From contig JARYIJ010000001.1 in the NCBI GenBank assembly GCA_029980465.1, forward strand, positions 1,302,001 to 1,366,000: DNA of 64,000 nucleotides. The letters are read 5' to 3'. Under the pieces are notes generated by a model. It saw nothing but the letters and a program-made list of their open reading frames with translations. It did not search any database and had not been told where the DNA came from. Below, in pieces: positions 1 to 9,478 of the stretch. Made by a program: the position numbers and the translations under genes. Position 1 is the stretch's first letter. Each line of letters begins with the position of its first letter. Source of the DNA: Pseudolabrys sp. Lineage in GTDB: Bacteria > Pseudomonadota > Alphaproteobacteria > Rhizobiales > Xanthobacteraceae.

Positions 1-426
1 CTGGGGCGATGGATGGCGCGGGCCGGGCGCGAACTGTTCGAGCAGGCCGACGGCATGGTTCCGGTGCCGCTGCACTGGAAGCGGCTGTGGGCGCGGCGCT
101 TCAACCAGTCGGCGACGCTCGCCGCCGAGATCGGCAAGATCGCGCAAATCCCGGTGGTGAACGGCGCCCTCGCCCGTGTCCGCCATACGCCTCAACAGGT
201 CGGGCTGACCAAAACCCAGCGCGCGGAAAACGTCCAGGGCGTCTTTCGCGTCACGGACGAGGGCAAGGCCGCGATCGCCGGACGGCGGCTGATCCTCGTC
301 GACGACGTGCTGACGTCGGGCGCCACCGTTGATGCCTGCGCCCGCGCGCTGCTGCGCGCCGGCGCCGCCCATGTCGACGCGCTGGTCTTTGCCCGGGTTG
401 TCGGCGCCGCTAAAAGCCCCATATAA
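1..426 (+). CDS. ComF family phosphoribosyltransferase-like protein, 5' partial
   Basis: The frame is open from the first base, so the N-terminus (in ComF proteins usually a Cys-rich zinc finger) lies outside the window; 141 residues are visible. A type I phosphoribosyltransferase PRPP loop is seen as LILVDDVLTSGAT about 40 residues from the end, preceded by a GLT/R-rich stretch typical of ComF/GntX proteins. Family members are linked to DNA uptake in competent bacteria, but in alphaproteobacteria the role is usually unproven. It is followed 38 bp later by grxC on the same strand, as is common in Rhizobiales. The family call is secure; the biological role is not. Confidence 0.85.
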   Translation: MGRWMARAGRELFEQADGMVPVPLHWKRLWARRFNQSATLAAEIGKIAQIPVVNGALARVRHTPQQVGLTKTQRAENVQGVFRVTDEGKAAIAGRRLILVDDVLTSGATVDACARALLRAGAAHVDALVFARVVGAAKSPI

Positions 427-464
427 GAGGGCCACTTTGGTCCTGACCGCCATGTCGTACCACT

Positions 465-737
465 ATGCCGCCCGTTGAAATCTACACCACGCGCTTCTGC
501 CCCTATTGTGTCGCCGCGAAAGCGCTGCTGACGCGCAAGGGCGTGCCGTTCCACGAGATCGACGTCAGCATCGACCGCGATCTGCGCGAGCAGATGATCG
601 AGCGCGCCAATGGCCGCATGACGGTGCCGCAGATTTTCATCGGCGCCACCCACGTCGGCGGCAGCGACGACCTCCATGCGCTGGAGCGGGCGGGCCGGCT
701 CGACCTCCTGCTCACCGGCGAAGGCGCCGGCGCATGA
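465..737 (+). CDS. grxC: Glutaredoxin 3
   Basis: A 90-residue monothiol/dithiol oxidoreductase of thioredoxin fold, which reduces protein disulfides and glutathione mixed disulfides in the cytoplasm using glutathione. The dithiol active site CPYC is at residues 12-15, the cis-proline motif TVPQIF at about 52-57, and the glutathione-binding GGSDDL follows. Length is normal for GrxC. The stop codon overlaps the start of the next gene (ATGA), so it is probably translationally coupled to the C-N hydrolase gene. Confidence 0.95.
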   Translation: MPPVEIYTTRFCPYCVAAKALLTRKGVPFHEIDVSIDRDLREQMIERANGRMTVPQIFIGATHVGGSDDLHALERAGRLDLLLTGEGAGA

Positions 738-1609
738 CCGGCGCAAAATTCAAAGCCGCGATGATCCAGTTGCGGTCGGGCCTCACGCCGGCCGCCAACA
801 TCGACCTCGCGGCCGGGCTCATTGCCGAGGCCAAGGCCGCCGGCGCGAGCTACGTGCAGACGCCGGAGATGACCAACATCCTCGCCGCGAAACGCGAGCA
901 ATTGTTCGCGGCGATTGCCGAAGAAGACTCCGATCCGTCGCTTGCCGCGCTGCGCGACCTTGCGCGCAAGCTCGGCCTTTACGTCCATGCCGGGTCGCTC
1001 GCCATCAAGGTGTCGCCGGACAAGGCGGCCAATCGCGGCTTCGTCATCGATCCGCACGGCGACATCGTCGCCCGCTACGACAAGATCCATATGTTCGACG
1101 TCGATCTCGCCAACGGCGAGAGCTATCGCGAGTCGAACAATTATCGTCCTGGCGAGCTCGGCGTCGTGACCGACCTGCCGTGGGGCCGGCTCGGCGTCAC
1201 CATTTGCTACGATCTGCGCTTCCCCGCGCTCTACCGCGCGCTCGCGGAAGCCGGCGCGACTATGCTCGCGATCCCGTCCGCTTTCACGAAACAGACCGGC
1301 GAGGCGCACTGGCATGTCTTGATGCGCGCCCGCGCCATCGAGAACGGCTCGTTCGTGCTCGCCGCGGCGCAAGGCGGTCAGCACGAAAACGGCCGGTCGA
1401 CCTTCGGCCATTCCGTCATCGTCGACCCGTGGGGCCGCATTCTCGCCGAAGGCGGCACTGAACCCGGCATCATCATGGCCGAGATCGATCCGGCCGAAGT
1501 GACGGCGGCGCGCGGCCGCATTCCGTCGCTGCAGCATGGCCGCCGTTTCGAGGTGACCGAGCCGGTCGCCGAACCCGCGCATTTGCGCGTCGTCAGGGGC
1601 CAATCGTGA
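734..1609 (+). CDS. Carbon-nitrogen hydrolase, Nit/deaminated glutathione amidase-like
   Basis: A 291-residue nitrilase-superfamily amidase. The Glu-Lys-Cys triad is visible: E45 in TPEMTN, K117 in DKIHMFDVDL and C158 in TICYDLRFP. The DKIHMFDVDL signature and position next to glutaredoxin fit the Nit1/Nit2-type subgroup that hydrolyses deaminated glutathione or omega-amides, but substrate cannot be read from sequence. The start is the ATG that overlaps the grxC stop; longer reading in this frame would only overlap grxC. It overlaps the next gene by GTGA, making a tight grxC-nit-DUF1178 operon. Confidence 0.9.
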   Translation: MTGAKFKAAMIQLRSGLTPAANIDLAAGLIAEAKAAGASYVQTPEMTNILAAKREQLFAAIAEEDSDPSLAALRDLARKLGLYVHAGSLAIKVSPDKAANRGFVIDPHGDIVARYDKIHMFDVDLANGESYRESNNYRPGELGVVTDLPWGRLGVTICYDLRFPALYRALAEAGATMLAIPSAFTKQTGEAHWHVLMRARAIENGSFVLAAAQGGQHENGRSTFGHSVIVDPWGRILAEGGTEPGIIMAEIDPAEVTAARGRIPSLQHGRRFEVTEPVAEPAHLRVVRGQS

Positions 1610-2052
1610 TCCGGTACACATTGGCCTGCGACAAGGGGCATTCGTTCGAAAGCTGGTTCGCCGACTCCGCCGCCTACGACAAGCAGCGGAAACGCAAGCT
1701 CGTCGCCTGCCCGCAATGCGGCTCGACCAAGGTCGGGAAGGCGTTGATGACGCCGCAGCTCGGCGCAAGCAAGAGCCGCGACACCGCTCCGGTGCCGGAC
1801 AAGACGCCCGTCGCGATGATGTCGCCGCAGGAACACGAGTTCAGGCAGAAGCTCAAGGAACTGCGCGAGCACCTGACGAGGAACGCCGACAATGTCGGTG
1901 AGAAATTCCCCGACGAAGCACGCAAGATGCATTATGGCGAGATCGAGCATCGCTCGATCTATGGCGAGGCTTCGCCTGACGACGCCAAGGCCCTGGCCGA
2001 GGAAGGCATCGAATTCCATCCATTGCCGGTGCTGCCCGACGAGCACAACTAG
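1606..2052 (+). CDS. DUF1178 family protein
   Basis: A 148-residue conserved protein of unknown function. It begins with GTG overlapping the previous stop (GTGA). The N-terminus MIRYTLACDKGHSFESWF followed by a CPQCGS pair gives a zinc-ribbon-like start (C9, then CxxC near residue 37), typical of DUF1178. The rest is charged and probably helical. It is the last gene of the grxC operon. Conservation of the operon suggests a link to thiol or nitrogen metabolism, but no function can be assigned. Confidence 0.9.
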   Translation: MIRYTLACDKGHSFESWFADSAAYDKQRKRKLVACPQCGSTKVGKALMTPQLGASKSRDTAPVPDKTPVAMMSPQEHEFRQKLKELREHLTRNADNVGEKFPDEARKMHYGEIEHRSIYGEASPDDAKALAEEGIEFHPLPVLPDEHN

Positions 2053-2111
2053 AGCCGTTCCGAAACTGCGCAGAGTGCCAGTGCATTTCCTACTCGGGAG
2101 GAAACATTCAT

Positions 2112-2228
2112 CGTCATGGCCGGGCTTGTCTCGGCCATCCACGCCTTACTTAATGGCCAAGGCGTGGATGCCCGGCACAAGGTTTATGCTCGGGCCGGCG
2201 AAGCCGGACCCGAGTGCCGGGCATGACG
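2112..2228 (+). repeat. Intergenic palindromic repeat (GTCATG..CATGAC type)
   Basis: Starts CGTCATGGCCGGG and ends GCCGGGCATGACGG, so the termini are inverted; internal arms pair as well (GGCGTGGA with the earlier TCCACGCC). It fills the gap between the convergent DUF1178 and EamA genes. Related copies are at 15769-15872, 42773-42860 and 46381-46466, and a short remnant is at about 16702-16730. Confidence 0.8.
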
Positions 2229-2265
2229 GAATAAAAGCAGCGATTCAATACAAACGAGAAATGCG

Positions 2266-3150
2266 CTAATGCGCCCACACCAGCAATGCAACCCCGAGCA
2301 CGACCAGGACGATGCCGAACACCTCGCGCCCGGTGGTCGGCTGCTTGAACGCAAATTTTGAAATGCCCTGCGCGAACAGCACCTCGACCAGCGCCAGCGT
2401 GCGCACATTGGCGGCGCTGGTGATGGCGAAGCCGAGAAACCAGAACTGCGAGGCCAGCGCGCCCATGAAGCCGGTCATCAGTGACGGCCGCCAGGCGCGG
2501 AAGATCGCTTTGAGCACGCCGGGATCGCGCAGCATCAGATAGGCCGAGAGCAGGATCGACTGCAGCACCAGTCCGACGACGAGCGTGTAGGTGGCCGAGG
2601 TGACGAAGCCGTTCGCGCCCTCGAGGCTCAGGATCGCGCCGCGATAGCCGATGGCCGACAATCCGAACATGCCGCCGGAGATCAGCCCCAGAACCGTCGG
2701 CCAGACGCCGCCGGACTTTGCCCCCGGCTTCAAGGACATCACCACGACGCCGGCCGTGGCGATCAGGATCGCCGTCGCCAGCAGCGGCGTCACCTTGTCG
2801 CCGAGCAGGACAAAACCGAACAGCGCCACCTGCACCGGCTCGGTCTTGATGTAGGCGATGGTGACGACGAACGAGCGGTCGTTCATCGCCGCCAGCATCA
2901 ACGCCGTCGCGGCGATCTGCGCCAGCGAGCCGAGCATGATCCACGGCCAGAAAGCCAGGGTCGGATGCGGCAGCGGCGCGTGGGTCGATATCAGGACGCC
3001 GAGCAGAAACAACACGCCGAACGGGAAGCCGAACAGAAAACGCACATGCGTGGCGCCGACCGTGCCGAGCGTCGCGGTCAGCTCGCGCTGCATTGCGTTG
3101 CGCGCGGTCTGCGCCGCCGCGGCGATCACAGTGAAGACGGCCCACAACAT
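2266..3150 (-). CDS. EamA/DMT family inner-membrane transporter
   Basis: A 294-residue hydrophobic protein with about ten predicted membrane helices arranged as two EamA repeats, as in drug/metabolite exporters. The first half contains the RFLFGFPFGVLFLLG helix, and the second a conserved FLGFAITSAANVRTLALVEVLFAQ helix near residues 225-250. Length is usual for the family. The substrate cannot be inferred. It stands alone between convergent DUF1178 and the 113-bp gap before ubiG. Confidence 0.88.
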   Translation of the reverse strand: MLWAVFTVIAAAAQTARNAMQRELTATLGTVGATHVRFLFGFPFGVLFLLGVLISTHAPLPHPTLAFWPWIMLGSLAQIAATALMLAAMNDRSFVVTIAYIKTEPVQVALFGFVLLGDKVTPLLATAILIATAGVVVMSLKPGAKSGGVWPTVLGLISGGMFGLSAIGYRGAILSLEGANGFVTSATYTLVVGLVLQSILLSAYLMLRDPGVLKAIFRAWRPSLMTGFMGALASQFWFLGFAITSAANVRTLALVEVLFAQGISKFAFKQPTTGREVFGIVLVVLGVALLVWAH

Positions 3151-3263
3151 GTCGGCTGAAACCTCGGCGAGATCCGGCCCCGCGTGCGGGGCCTTCCTCC
3201 TTACCCGGACGCGCAGGTTTGGGACAAGCCCTGCCGGGGGAGTTCTGGCATGCGCCGGCGATT

Positions 3264-4004
3264 TTAGCGCTCGCGCGCGGCGGCGATCATGTAGTTGACG
3301 TCCAGGTCGGACGAAGGCTGCCAGCGGTCCGCGAACACGTTGTAGACCACGCCGCGCTCGCCGATCACATTAAGGCCGGAGGCTTCCAGCGCGCCCTCGA
3401 ATTCCTCCGGCGTGACGAACTTGTCCCATTGATGGGTGCCGCGCGGCAGCCAGCGCAGGATGTATTCCGCGCCGACGATCGCCAGCGCGAAGCTCTTCAT
3501 GGTGCGATTGAGCGTCGCTCCGATCATCAGGCCGCCAGGCTTCACCATCGTCGCACAGGTCGCGACGAAAGCCGGCACGTCGGTGACGTGCTCGACCACC
3601 TCCATGGCGAGAACGACGTCGAAGCGCTCTCCCCGCCCGGCCAGGTCCTCGGCCGTGGTGGCGCGATAATCGACCGCAACGCCGCTTTCTTGCGCGTGCG
3701 CGGCGGCAATTTCGATATTCTGGGCGGCGGGATCGACGCCGACCACGTCGGCGCCGAGCTTCGCCAGCGGCTCCGACAGAATGCCGCCGCCGCAGCCGAT
3801 GTCGAGAATGCGCAACCCGTTCAGGCAATCGAGCTTTTTCACATCCCGACCGAACCGCGCCGCCGCCTGATCGCGGATATAGGCGATGCGCACGGGATTG
3901 AGCCTGTGCAGCGGCGCCATCGGACCGCGCGCGTCCCACCAAGTCGCGGCCAGTCGATTGAACTGGTCAACCTCACGTTGATCAACAGAGGATGCGGTCG
4001 CCAT
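3264..4004 (-). CDS. ubiG: Ubiquinone biosynthesis O-methyltransferase
   Basis: A 246-residue class I SAM methyltransferase that carries out both O-methylations in ubiquinone biosynthesis. The N-terminal block [17 protein letters not shown] and [10 protein letters not shown] is characteristic of UbiG, and the SAM motif [16 protein letters not shown] lies at about residues 66-81. A membrane-contact region [19 protein letters not shown] follows. It has the common alphaproteobacterial position near aspartate kinase lysC. It ends 113 bp from the EamA gene and begins 3 bp after the aldo/keto reductase stop. Confidence 0.96.
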   Translation of the reverse strand: MATASSVDQREVDQFNRLAATWWDARGPMAPLHRLNPVRIAYIRDQAAARFGRDVKKLDCLNGLRILDIGCGGGILSEPLAKLGADVVGVDPAAQNIEIAAAHAQESGVAVDYRATTAEDLAGRGERFDVVLAMEVVEHVTDVPAFVATCATMVKPGGLMIGATLNRTMKSFALAIVGAEYILRWLPRGTHQWDKFVTPEEFEGALEASGLNVIGERGVVYNVFADRWQPSSDLDVNYMIAAARER

Positions 4005-4007
4005 CGT

Positions 4008-5018
4008 TTACCCCGTGCGCGGAACGCGGCCCTCGATCGGATAGGCCGGATCGTTGTAGCCGGGCGCGGCCGGATGGCCGGTCACGACGAGGCCGTCGAT
4101 AAAATCCTCGTCGTCCTTCGTGAAAGTATAGTCGAGCGCCTTTACATAATCATCCCAGTGCGCTTCGGTGCGCGGCCCGGCGATCACGCCATCAATCAAC
4201 GTGTTGTTCAACACCCACGCCACCGCAAAATGGTTCGGCGTCATGCCGCGCTTCTCCGCATAAGCCTTCACCTTCTGCGCGGCTTCGAGCGTCTCGGTGC
4301 GGAATTCGGTCTGTAGCATCCGCTTGTCGGCGCGGCCGGCGCGGGTGTCCTGCGGCGCGTCGGCGCCCGGCCTGTACTTTCCGGTCAGCACGCCGCGTGC
4401 CAGCGGACTGTAGCTGACGACACCGAGGCCGTAATTCTTGCACGCCGGCAGGTGCTCGACTTCCGCGACCCGATAAAGCGCATGGTAATAGGGCTGGCTC
4501 GCCGCCGGCCGATCGATGCCCATGCGGTCGCACAGATTGCAGATCTCGGCGATGCGCCACGCGCGATAGTTCGACACGCCGAAGTAGCGGATCTTGCCCT
4601 GCCGGATGAGATCACCCATCGCGCGCACCGTCTCGGCGAGCGGCGTGTCGTGATCCTCTTTGTGCAGGTAATAAATGTCGATGTAGTCGGTGCCGAGCCG
4701 GCGCAGGCTGTCTTCGGCCGCCTGGATCACCCATTTGCGCGAGAGGCCGCCGCGATTGGCGCCCTCGCCCATCCGGTTGCCGAGCTTGGTCGCCACCACC
4801 CAGTCGTCACGGCGATTGCCGATGGCGCGGCCCGTGACCTCCTCGGCCTTGCCGCCGTTATAGACATCGGCCGTGTCGATGAAGTTCACGCCCTGGTCGC
4901 GCGCCCTGGCGACAATCTTGCCTGCGACCGTCTCGTCGGTCGCGCCGCCGAACATCATGGTTCCGAGGCAGAGCGGCGATACCTTGAGGCCGCTCGTGCC
5001 CAGCGTTCTGTACTGCAT
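4008..5018 (-). CDS. Aldo/keto reductase
   Basis: A 336-residue NADPH-dependent (beta/alpha)8 oxidoreductase. The catalytic tetrad is visible: D48 and Y53 in [12 protein letters not shown]78 in [10 protein letters not shown] and H119 in IYYLHKED. The C-terminal NADP-binding region includes [14 protein letters not shown] and [11 protein letters not shown]. The family reduces diverse aldehydes and ketones; substrate is unknown. Only 3 bp separate its stop from the ubiG start, so the two may be cotranscribed. Confidence 0.93.
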   Translation of the reverse strand: MQYRTLGTSGLKVSPLCLGTMMFGGATDETVAGKIVARARDQGVNFIDTADVYNGGKAEEVTGRAIGNRRDDWVVATKLGNRMGEGANRGGLSRKWVIQAAEDSLRRLGTDYIDIYYLHKEDHDTPLAETVRAMGDLIRQGKIRYFGVSNYRAWRIAEICNLCDRMGIDRPAASQPYYHALYRVAEVEHLPACKNYGLGVVSYSPLARGVLTGKYRPGADAPQDTRAGRADKRMLQTEFRTETLEAAQKVKAYAEKRGMTPNHFAVAWVLNNTLIDGVIAGPRTEAHWDDYVKALDYTFTKDDEDFIDGLVVTGHPAAPGYNDPAYPIEGRVPRTG

Positions 5019-5070
5019 GGGCTCTTGTACGCGGTGCGCTCAGGCTTGCGCAAATCGCGCCGCGGGGACA

Positions 5071-5529
5071 CTAGCGCGCGGTGACGTGATTGCGGAAATC
5101 AAGCGGGGAATCGATGCCGCGGAGAGGCTCAATGCCGGAGCCAGTCCCGCGAATCCGGATGTCGCCATAGTCGAAAATGCGGCCGAGCAGGGACTGATCG
5201 ACGTCGACGCTCTCGACCTTGTCCATGTTCATCTCGACCGTGTGACGCCAAATGAAGCCGCGCTTGTAGACGATGCGGCGGTCGGTGACGTCGATCTCGG
5301 TGGTCCAGCGCCTGAACCAGGCTCCGAACAGCAGGATGGCGGCAACGAGGGCGAGGCTCGCCGAAGCCATCAGCCAGATCGGGGCCGGACCCGCCGTGCC
5401 GCCGGTCTGGGTCAGGCAAGCCGCGGCAATCGCCAGCACGGCCAGCCCGGGCAGGTAGACGATCCAGTGCAGCGTCGACGTGTAGGTGACCGTCTCGCCG
5501 GGCTGCAAAATCCGCTCAATGTACCGCAT
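5071..5529 (-). CDS. Membrane protein with bacterial PH domain (bPH2)
   Basis: A 152-residue protein. Two hydrophobic helices near residues 25-70 (LPGLAVLAIAAACL and LMASASLALVAAILLFGAWF) form a hairpin, and a bacterial PH domain follows with TEIDVTDRRIVYKRGFI and the closing DIRIRGTGSGIEPL motif. Such proteins sit in the inner membrane; function is unknown. It is divergent from lysC across a 141-bp gap. Confidence 0.85.
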   Translation of the reverse strand: MRYIERILQPGETVTYTSTLHWIVYLPGLAVLAIAAACLTQTGGTAGPAPIWLMASASLALVAAILLFGAWFRRWTTEIDVTDRRIVYKRGFIWRHTVEMNMDKVESVDVDQSLLGRIFDYGDIRIRGTGSGIEPLRGIDSPLDFRNHVTAR

Positions 5530-5670
5530 CAGGACACCCAGAACATGCGGCCGGATACTGCCCTAATATTGCAGTCCGCGCACCCCGCCGGTATGTAGAT
5601 CGCGCTTTGCGAGCCGGTGCCTCGACGCGCCGGCGTTTTCTCGCGCCCCGCGGCGCGCCCGGGAAAGCCA

Positions 5671-6924
5671 ATGGCTCGGCTGGTGATGAAATTCGGCGGG
5701 ACGTCCGTCGCCGATATCGAACGGATCCGCAACGTCGCGCGGCACGTCAAGCGCGAGGTCGACGCCGGCCACGACGTCGCCGTCGTCGTGTCGGCGATGG
5801 CCGGCGTGACCAACCAGCTCGTCGCCTGGTGCCGGGACGCCGCGCCGCTGCACGACGCACGCGAATACGACGCCGTCGTCGCGTCGGGCGAACAGGTGAC
5901 CGCCGGCCTCCTCGCCATCACGCTCGAGGGCATGGGCGTCAATGCGCGGTCATGGCAGGGCTGGCAACTGCCGATCCATACCGACAACGCGCACGGCGCC
6001 GCGCGGGTGCTCGACGTCAACGGCGCCGAGCTGATCCGCCGCTTCAAGGAGATGAAGCAGACGGCCGTGATCGCCGGCTTCCAGGGCATCCACAAGGAGA
6101 CGAACCGCATCACCACGCTGGGCCGCGGCGGTTCCGACACGTCGGCTGTCGCCGTCGCCGCGGCGATCGGCGCGGAGCGCTGTGATATCTATACCGACGT
6201 CGACGGCGTCTACACCACCGACCCGCGCGTCGCGCCCAAGGCGCGCCGGCTCGACAAGATCGCGTTCGAGGAGATGCTCGAGATGGCGTCGCTCGGCGCC
6301 AAGGTCATGCACGTGCGCTCGATCGAGCTCGGCATGGTGCACAACGTCCGCATCTTCGTGCGCTCGAGCTTCGAAAAACCGGAAGACATCAATCCGCGCG
6401 CCAACTTCACCGGCACGCTCATTTGTGACGAGGCAGAGATCGTGGAACAGCAAGTCGTCACCGGCATCGCCTTCTCCAAGGACGAGGCGCAGATTTCCGT
6501 TCGCAGCGTGCCGGACCGCCCCGGCGTCGCCGCCGCCATCTTCGGGCCGCTGGCCGAGAGCAACGTCAACGTCGACATGATCGTGCAGAACGTGTCGCCG
6601 GACGGCTCGACCACCGACCTCACCTTCACGGTGCCAGCGACCGATTACGAGCGCGCGCGGATCACCATCGAGAAGGCCAAGGGCGCGATCGGCTACGATC
6701 GCCTCGACGGCGCGACCGATGTCGCCAAGGTGTCGGTGATCGGCATCGGCATGCGCAGCCACGCCGGCGTCGCCGCGCAGGCGTTCAAGGCGCTGGCGGA
6801 GCAGAAGATCAACATTCGCGCGATCACGACGTCCGAGATCAAGTTTTCGGTGCTGATCGACGCGGCGCATACCGACCAGGCGGTGCGCACGCTGCACACG
6901 CTCTACGGGCTCGACAAGTCGTAG
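5671..6924 (+). CDS. lysC: Aspartate kinase
   Basis: Phosphorylates aspartate at the entry of lysine, methionine and threonine synthesis; 417 residues, the normal length for a single-function aspartokinase. The substrate motif VMKFGGTSVADIERI is at residues 5-19, the catalytic kinase domain runs to about 250, and two ACT regulatory domains follow (QISVRSVPDRPGVAAAIF and VSVIGIGMRSHAGVAAQAF), implying feedback control by amino acids. The ATG at 5671 gives the canonical MARLVMKFGG start; an upstream ATG at 5617 would add an arginine/proline-rich leader without family support. Confidence 0.96.
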   Translation: MARLVMKFGGTSVADIERIRNVARHVKREVDAGHDVAVVVSAMAGVTNQLVAWCRDAAPLHDAREYDAVVASGEQVTAGLLAITLEGMGVNARSWQGWQLPIHTDNAHGAARVLDVNGAELIRRFKEMKQTAVIAGFQGIHKETNRITTLGRGGSDTSAVAVAAAIGAERCDIYTDVDGVYTTDPRVAPKARRLDKIAFEEMLEMASLGAKVMHVRSIELGMVHNVRIFVRSSFEKPEDINPRANFTGTLICDEAEIVEQQVVTGIAFSKDEAQISVRSVPDRPGVAAAIFGPLAESNVNVDMIVQNVSPDGSTTDLTFTVPATDYERARITIEKAKGAIGYDRLDGATDVAKVSVIGIGMRSHAGVAAQAFKALAEQKINIRAITTSEIKFSVLIDAAHTDQAVRTLHTLYGLDKS

Positions 6925-7201
6925 GCCATGACAGGAAGCCGGCGGGCGCGGTCATCGCGCCGGGCCGAACTGCCGGAGAGCCTGCCGGCGGCGCCCGGGC
7001 AACCCGCCCGCGGCGTTCCCGGCCGGGCCCCGGGCCCAGAGAGGCGGGAAAATCGCCGCAAGCGGCGCGCCATCCGGGCCGTCCTCGGCTTGCCCGATGG
7101 ACGGTCGAGCCGCTATAGCCTCAGAGAAAGCGGCGGCACCGGGTCCGGCCGCCTTTCGGACATGGCGGGGCCGCAGGCCGCGGCCCTGAAGGAACGAAAC
7201 G

Positions 7202-9469
7202 ATGCGTGGCGCGCTCGGCGGCCCGCGCGTGCTGTTGCGGCGTCTCCGCGAGGTGATGGCGGAGCCGGTCAGCGCGCAGGAACGCCTCGACAAGATCGTC
7301 GTGCTGATCGCCGCCAACATGGTCGCGGAGGTGTGCTCCGTCTACGTGTTGCGCATCGATAACACGCTCGAACTGTACGCCACCGAAGGCTTGAAGCGCG
7401 AAGCGGTCCACCAGACCGTGATGAGCCGCGACGAGGGCCTCGTCGGCCTGGTCGCGAGCGAAGCCAAGCCGATCAATCTGTCAGACGCGCAGAACCACCC
7501 GGCCTTCTCGTTCCGTCCGGAAACCGGCGAGGAAATTTACCACGCCTTCCTCGGCGTGCCGATCCTGCGGGCCGGCAATACGCTCGGCGTGCTGGTCGTG
7601 CAGAACACGGCGCGGCGCACCTACACCGAAGAAGAAGAAGAGGCGCTGCAGACCACCGCGATGGTGGTCGCCGAAATGATCGCCTCGGGCGAGTTATCCT
7701 CGCTCGCCCGGCCCGGCGCCGAGCCTGCCATCCGCCACACGCAGCAGCTCACCGGCGCTATCCTGTCGGACGGCATCGCGCTCGGCCACGTCGTGCTGCA
7801 CGAGCCGCGCGTCGTCATCACCAATGTGATCGCCGACGACGTGCCGAAGGAATTGAAGCGCCTCGAATCGGCGATCGCGACCCTGCGCGCCGATCTCGAT
7901 CGCCTGGTCGAGCACGGTGACGGCATCGAAGGCGGCGAACACCGCGACGTGCTCGAAGCCTATCGCATGTTCGGCTACGACCAGGGCTGGCTGCACAAGA
8001 TGCGCGAGGCGGTGATGACCGGCCTCACCGCCGAAGCCGGCGTCGAGCGCGTGCAATCCGATACGCGCGCCCGCATGCTGCGCGCGTCCGATCCCTATCT
8101 GCGCGACCGGCTGCACGATCTCGACGACCTCGCCAACCGGCTGATGCGCGTCGTGATGGGGCAGGATCACGCGCCGTCGCGCGATCAATTGCCCGAAAAC
8201 GCGATTCTCGTCGCCCGCTCGATGGGGCCGGCCGCCCTGCTCGATTACGACCGCAAGCGGCTGCGCGGCCTGGTGCTCGAGGAAGGCGGCCCGAACTCCC
8301 ACGTCTCCATTGTCGCCCGCGCGCTCGGCATCCCGGCCGTCGGCGAAATTCCCAACGCGGCCGGCCTTGTCGAACAGGGCGACGCCATCATCGTCGACGG
8401 CACCGCCGGCCACGTTCATCTGCGTCCGCCGCCCGACATCGAGAGCGCCTATGTCGAGCGCGTCAAACTACGGGCGCGGCGCCAGGCGCAATACCATGCG
8501 TTGCGCGACAGGCCGTGCATCACCAGGGACGGCCACAAGATCGACCTGATGATCAATGCCGGCCTCGTCATCGACCTGCCGCATATCGAGGAAACCGGCG
8601 CGTCCGGCATCGGCCTCTTCCGCACCGAACTGCAGTTCATGGTCTCGCCGTCGCTGCCGCGCACCGGTGAGCAGTTGTCGCTTTATCGCGCCGTTCTCGA
8701 CGCCGCCGGCAAACGGCCGGTGACGTTTCGCACCCTCGATATCGGCGGCGACAAGGTGCTGCCCTATCTTCACAAGGTCGAGGAAGAGAACCCGGCGCTG
8801 GGCTGGCGCGCGATCCGTCTTGGCCTCGACCGGCCCGGCCTGTTGCGCAGCCAGATTCGCGCGATGCTGCGCGCCGCCGGCGGCCGCGTGCTGCGCGTGA
8901 TGTTTCCGATGATCGCCATGGTCGAGGAGTTCGACAAGGCGCGCGAACTGGTCGAGATGGAGCTCACGCATCTGCGCCGACACGGTTATGCGCTGCCGGA
9001 GCGCGTCGAAGTCGGCACCATGGTCGAGGTGCCGTCGCTGCTGTTCCAGCTCGATGAGCTGCTGGAGCGGGTCGATTTCCTGTCGGTGGGGTCCAACGAC
9101 CTGATGCAGTTCCTTTACGCCGCCGACCGTGGCAATTCCCGCGTCGCCGGACGCTTCGACGCCATATCGGCGCCCGTGCTGCGCGCGCTGCGTGATATCG
9201 CCGTCCGGGGGCGCAAGCACGGCAAGCCGGTCGCGTTATGCGGCGAGATGGCATCGCAGCCCATCGGCGCGCTGGCACTCGCGATCATCGGCTATCGCGC
9301 CATGTCGCTATCGCCTTCCGCGGTCGGCCCGGTCAAGGCTCTGCTGCTCGATCTCGATGTCAGAAAGGGTGAGGACGCGATCCTGCCCCTGCTCGACAAG
9401 CCGGTCGGCAGCGTGTCGATCCGCGGCCACCTCGAGAAATTCGCCACGGCCGAAGGCCTGCAACTGTAA
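7202..9469 (+). CDS. ptsP: Phosphoenolpyruvate-protein phosphotransferase of the nitrogen PTS (EI-Ntr)
   Basis: A 755-residue enzyme that starts the regulatory nitrogen PTS phosphorelay by passing phosphate from PEP to NPr. An N-terminal GAF domain (about residues 20-155) senses small molecules such as glutamine in characterised homologues. Then come the HPr-binding domain, the phosphorylated histidine H367 in GGPNSHVSI, and a PEP-binding barrel with GIGLFRTELQFM, SVGSNDLMQF and C680 in LCGEMAS. It follows lysC after a 277-bp gap that contains a short GCCGC/GCGGC hairpin at about 7052-7065 and no gene I can support. Confidence 0.96.
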   Translation: MRGALGGPRVLLRRLREVMAEPVSAQERLDKIVVLIAANMVAEVCSVYVLRIDNTLELYATEGLKREAVHQTVMSRDEGLVGLVASEAKPINLSDAQNHPAFSFRPETGEEIYHAFLGVPILRAGNTLGVLVVQNTARRTYTEEEEEALQTTAMVVAEMIASGELSSLARPGAEPAIRHTQQLTGAILSDGIALGHVVLHEPRVVITNVIADDVPKELKRLESAIATLRADLDRLVEHGDGIEGGEHRDVLEAYRMFGYDQGWLHKMREAVMTGLTAEAGVERVQSDTRARMLRASDPYLRDRLHDLDDLANRLMRVVMGQDHAPSRDQLPENAILVARSMGPAALLDYDRKRLRGLVLEEGGPNSHVSIVARALGIPAVGEIPNAAGLVEQGDAIIVDGTAGHVHLRPPPDIESAYVERVKLRARRQAQYHALRDRPCITRDGHKIDLMINAGLVIDLPHIEETGASGIGLFRTELQFMVSPSLPRTGEQLSLYRAVLDAAGKRPVTFRTLDIGGDKVLPYLHKVEEENPALGWRAIRLGLDRPGLLRSQIRAMLRAAGGRVLRVMFPMIAMVEEFDKARELVEMELTHLRRHGYALPERVEVGTMVEVPSLLFQLDELLERVDFLSVGSNDLMQFLYAADRGNSRVAGRFDAISAPVLRALRDIAVRGRKHGKPVALCGEMASQPIGALALAIIGYRAMSLSPSAVGPVKALLLDLDVRKGEDAILPLLDKPVGSVSIRGHLEKFATAEGLQL

Positions 9470-9478
9470 GTCACGTCA

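Noticed and set aside
503..1768. Long minus-strand open frame opposite the grxC and C-N hydrolase genes
   Set aside because: It is antisense to two clear genes, has Arg/His/Asp-rich composition of a GC-rich shadow frame and no family motif.
6928..7362. Open frame between lysC and ptsP
   Set aside because: Arginine/glycine/proline-rich composition, no motif, and it overlaps the start of ptsP in another frame. The gap is better left non-coding.
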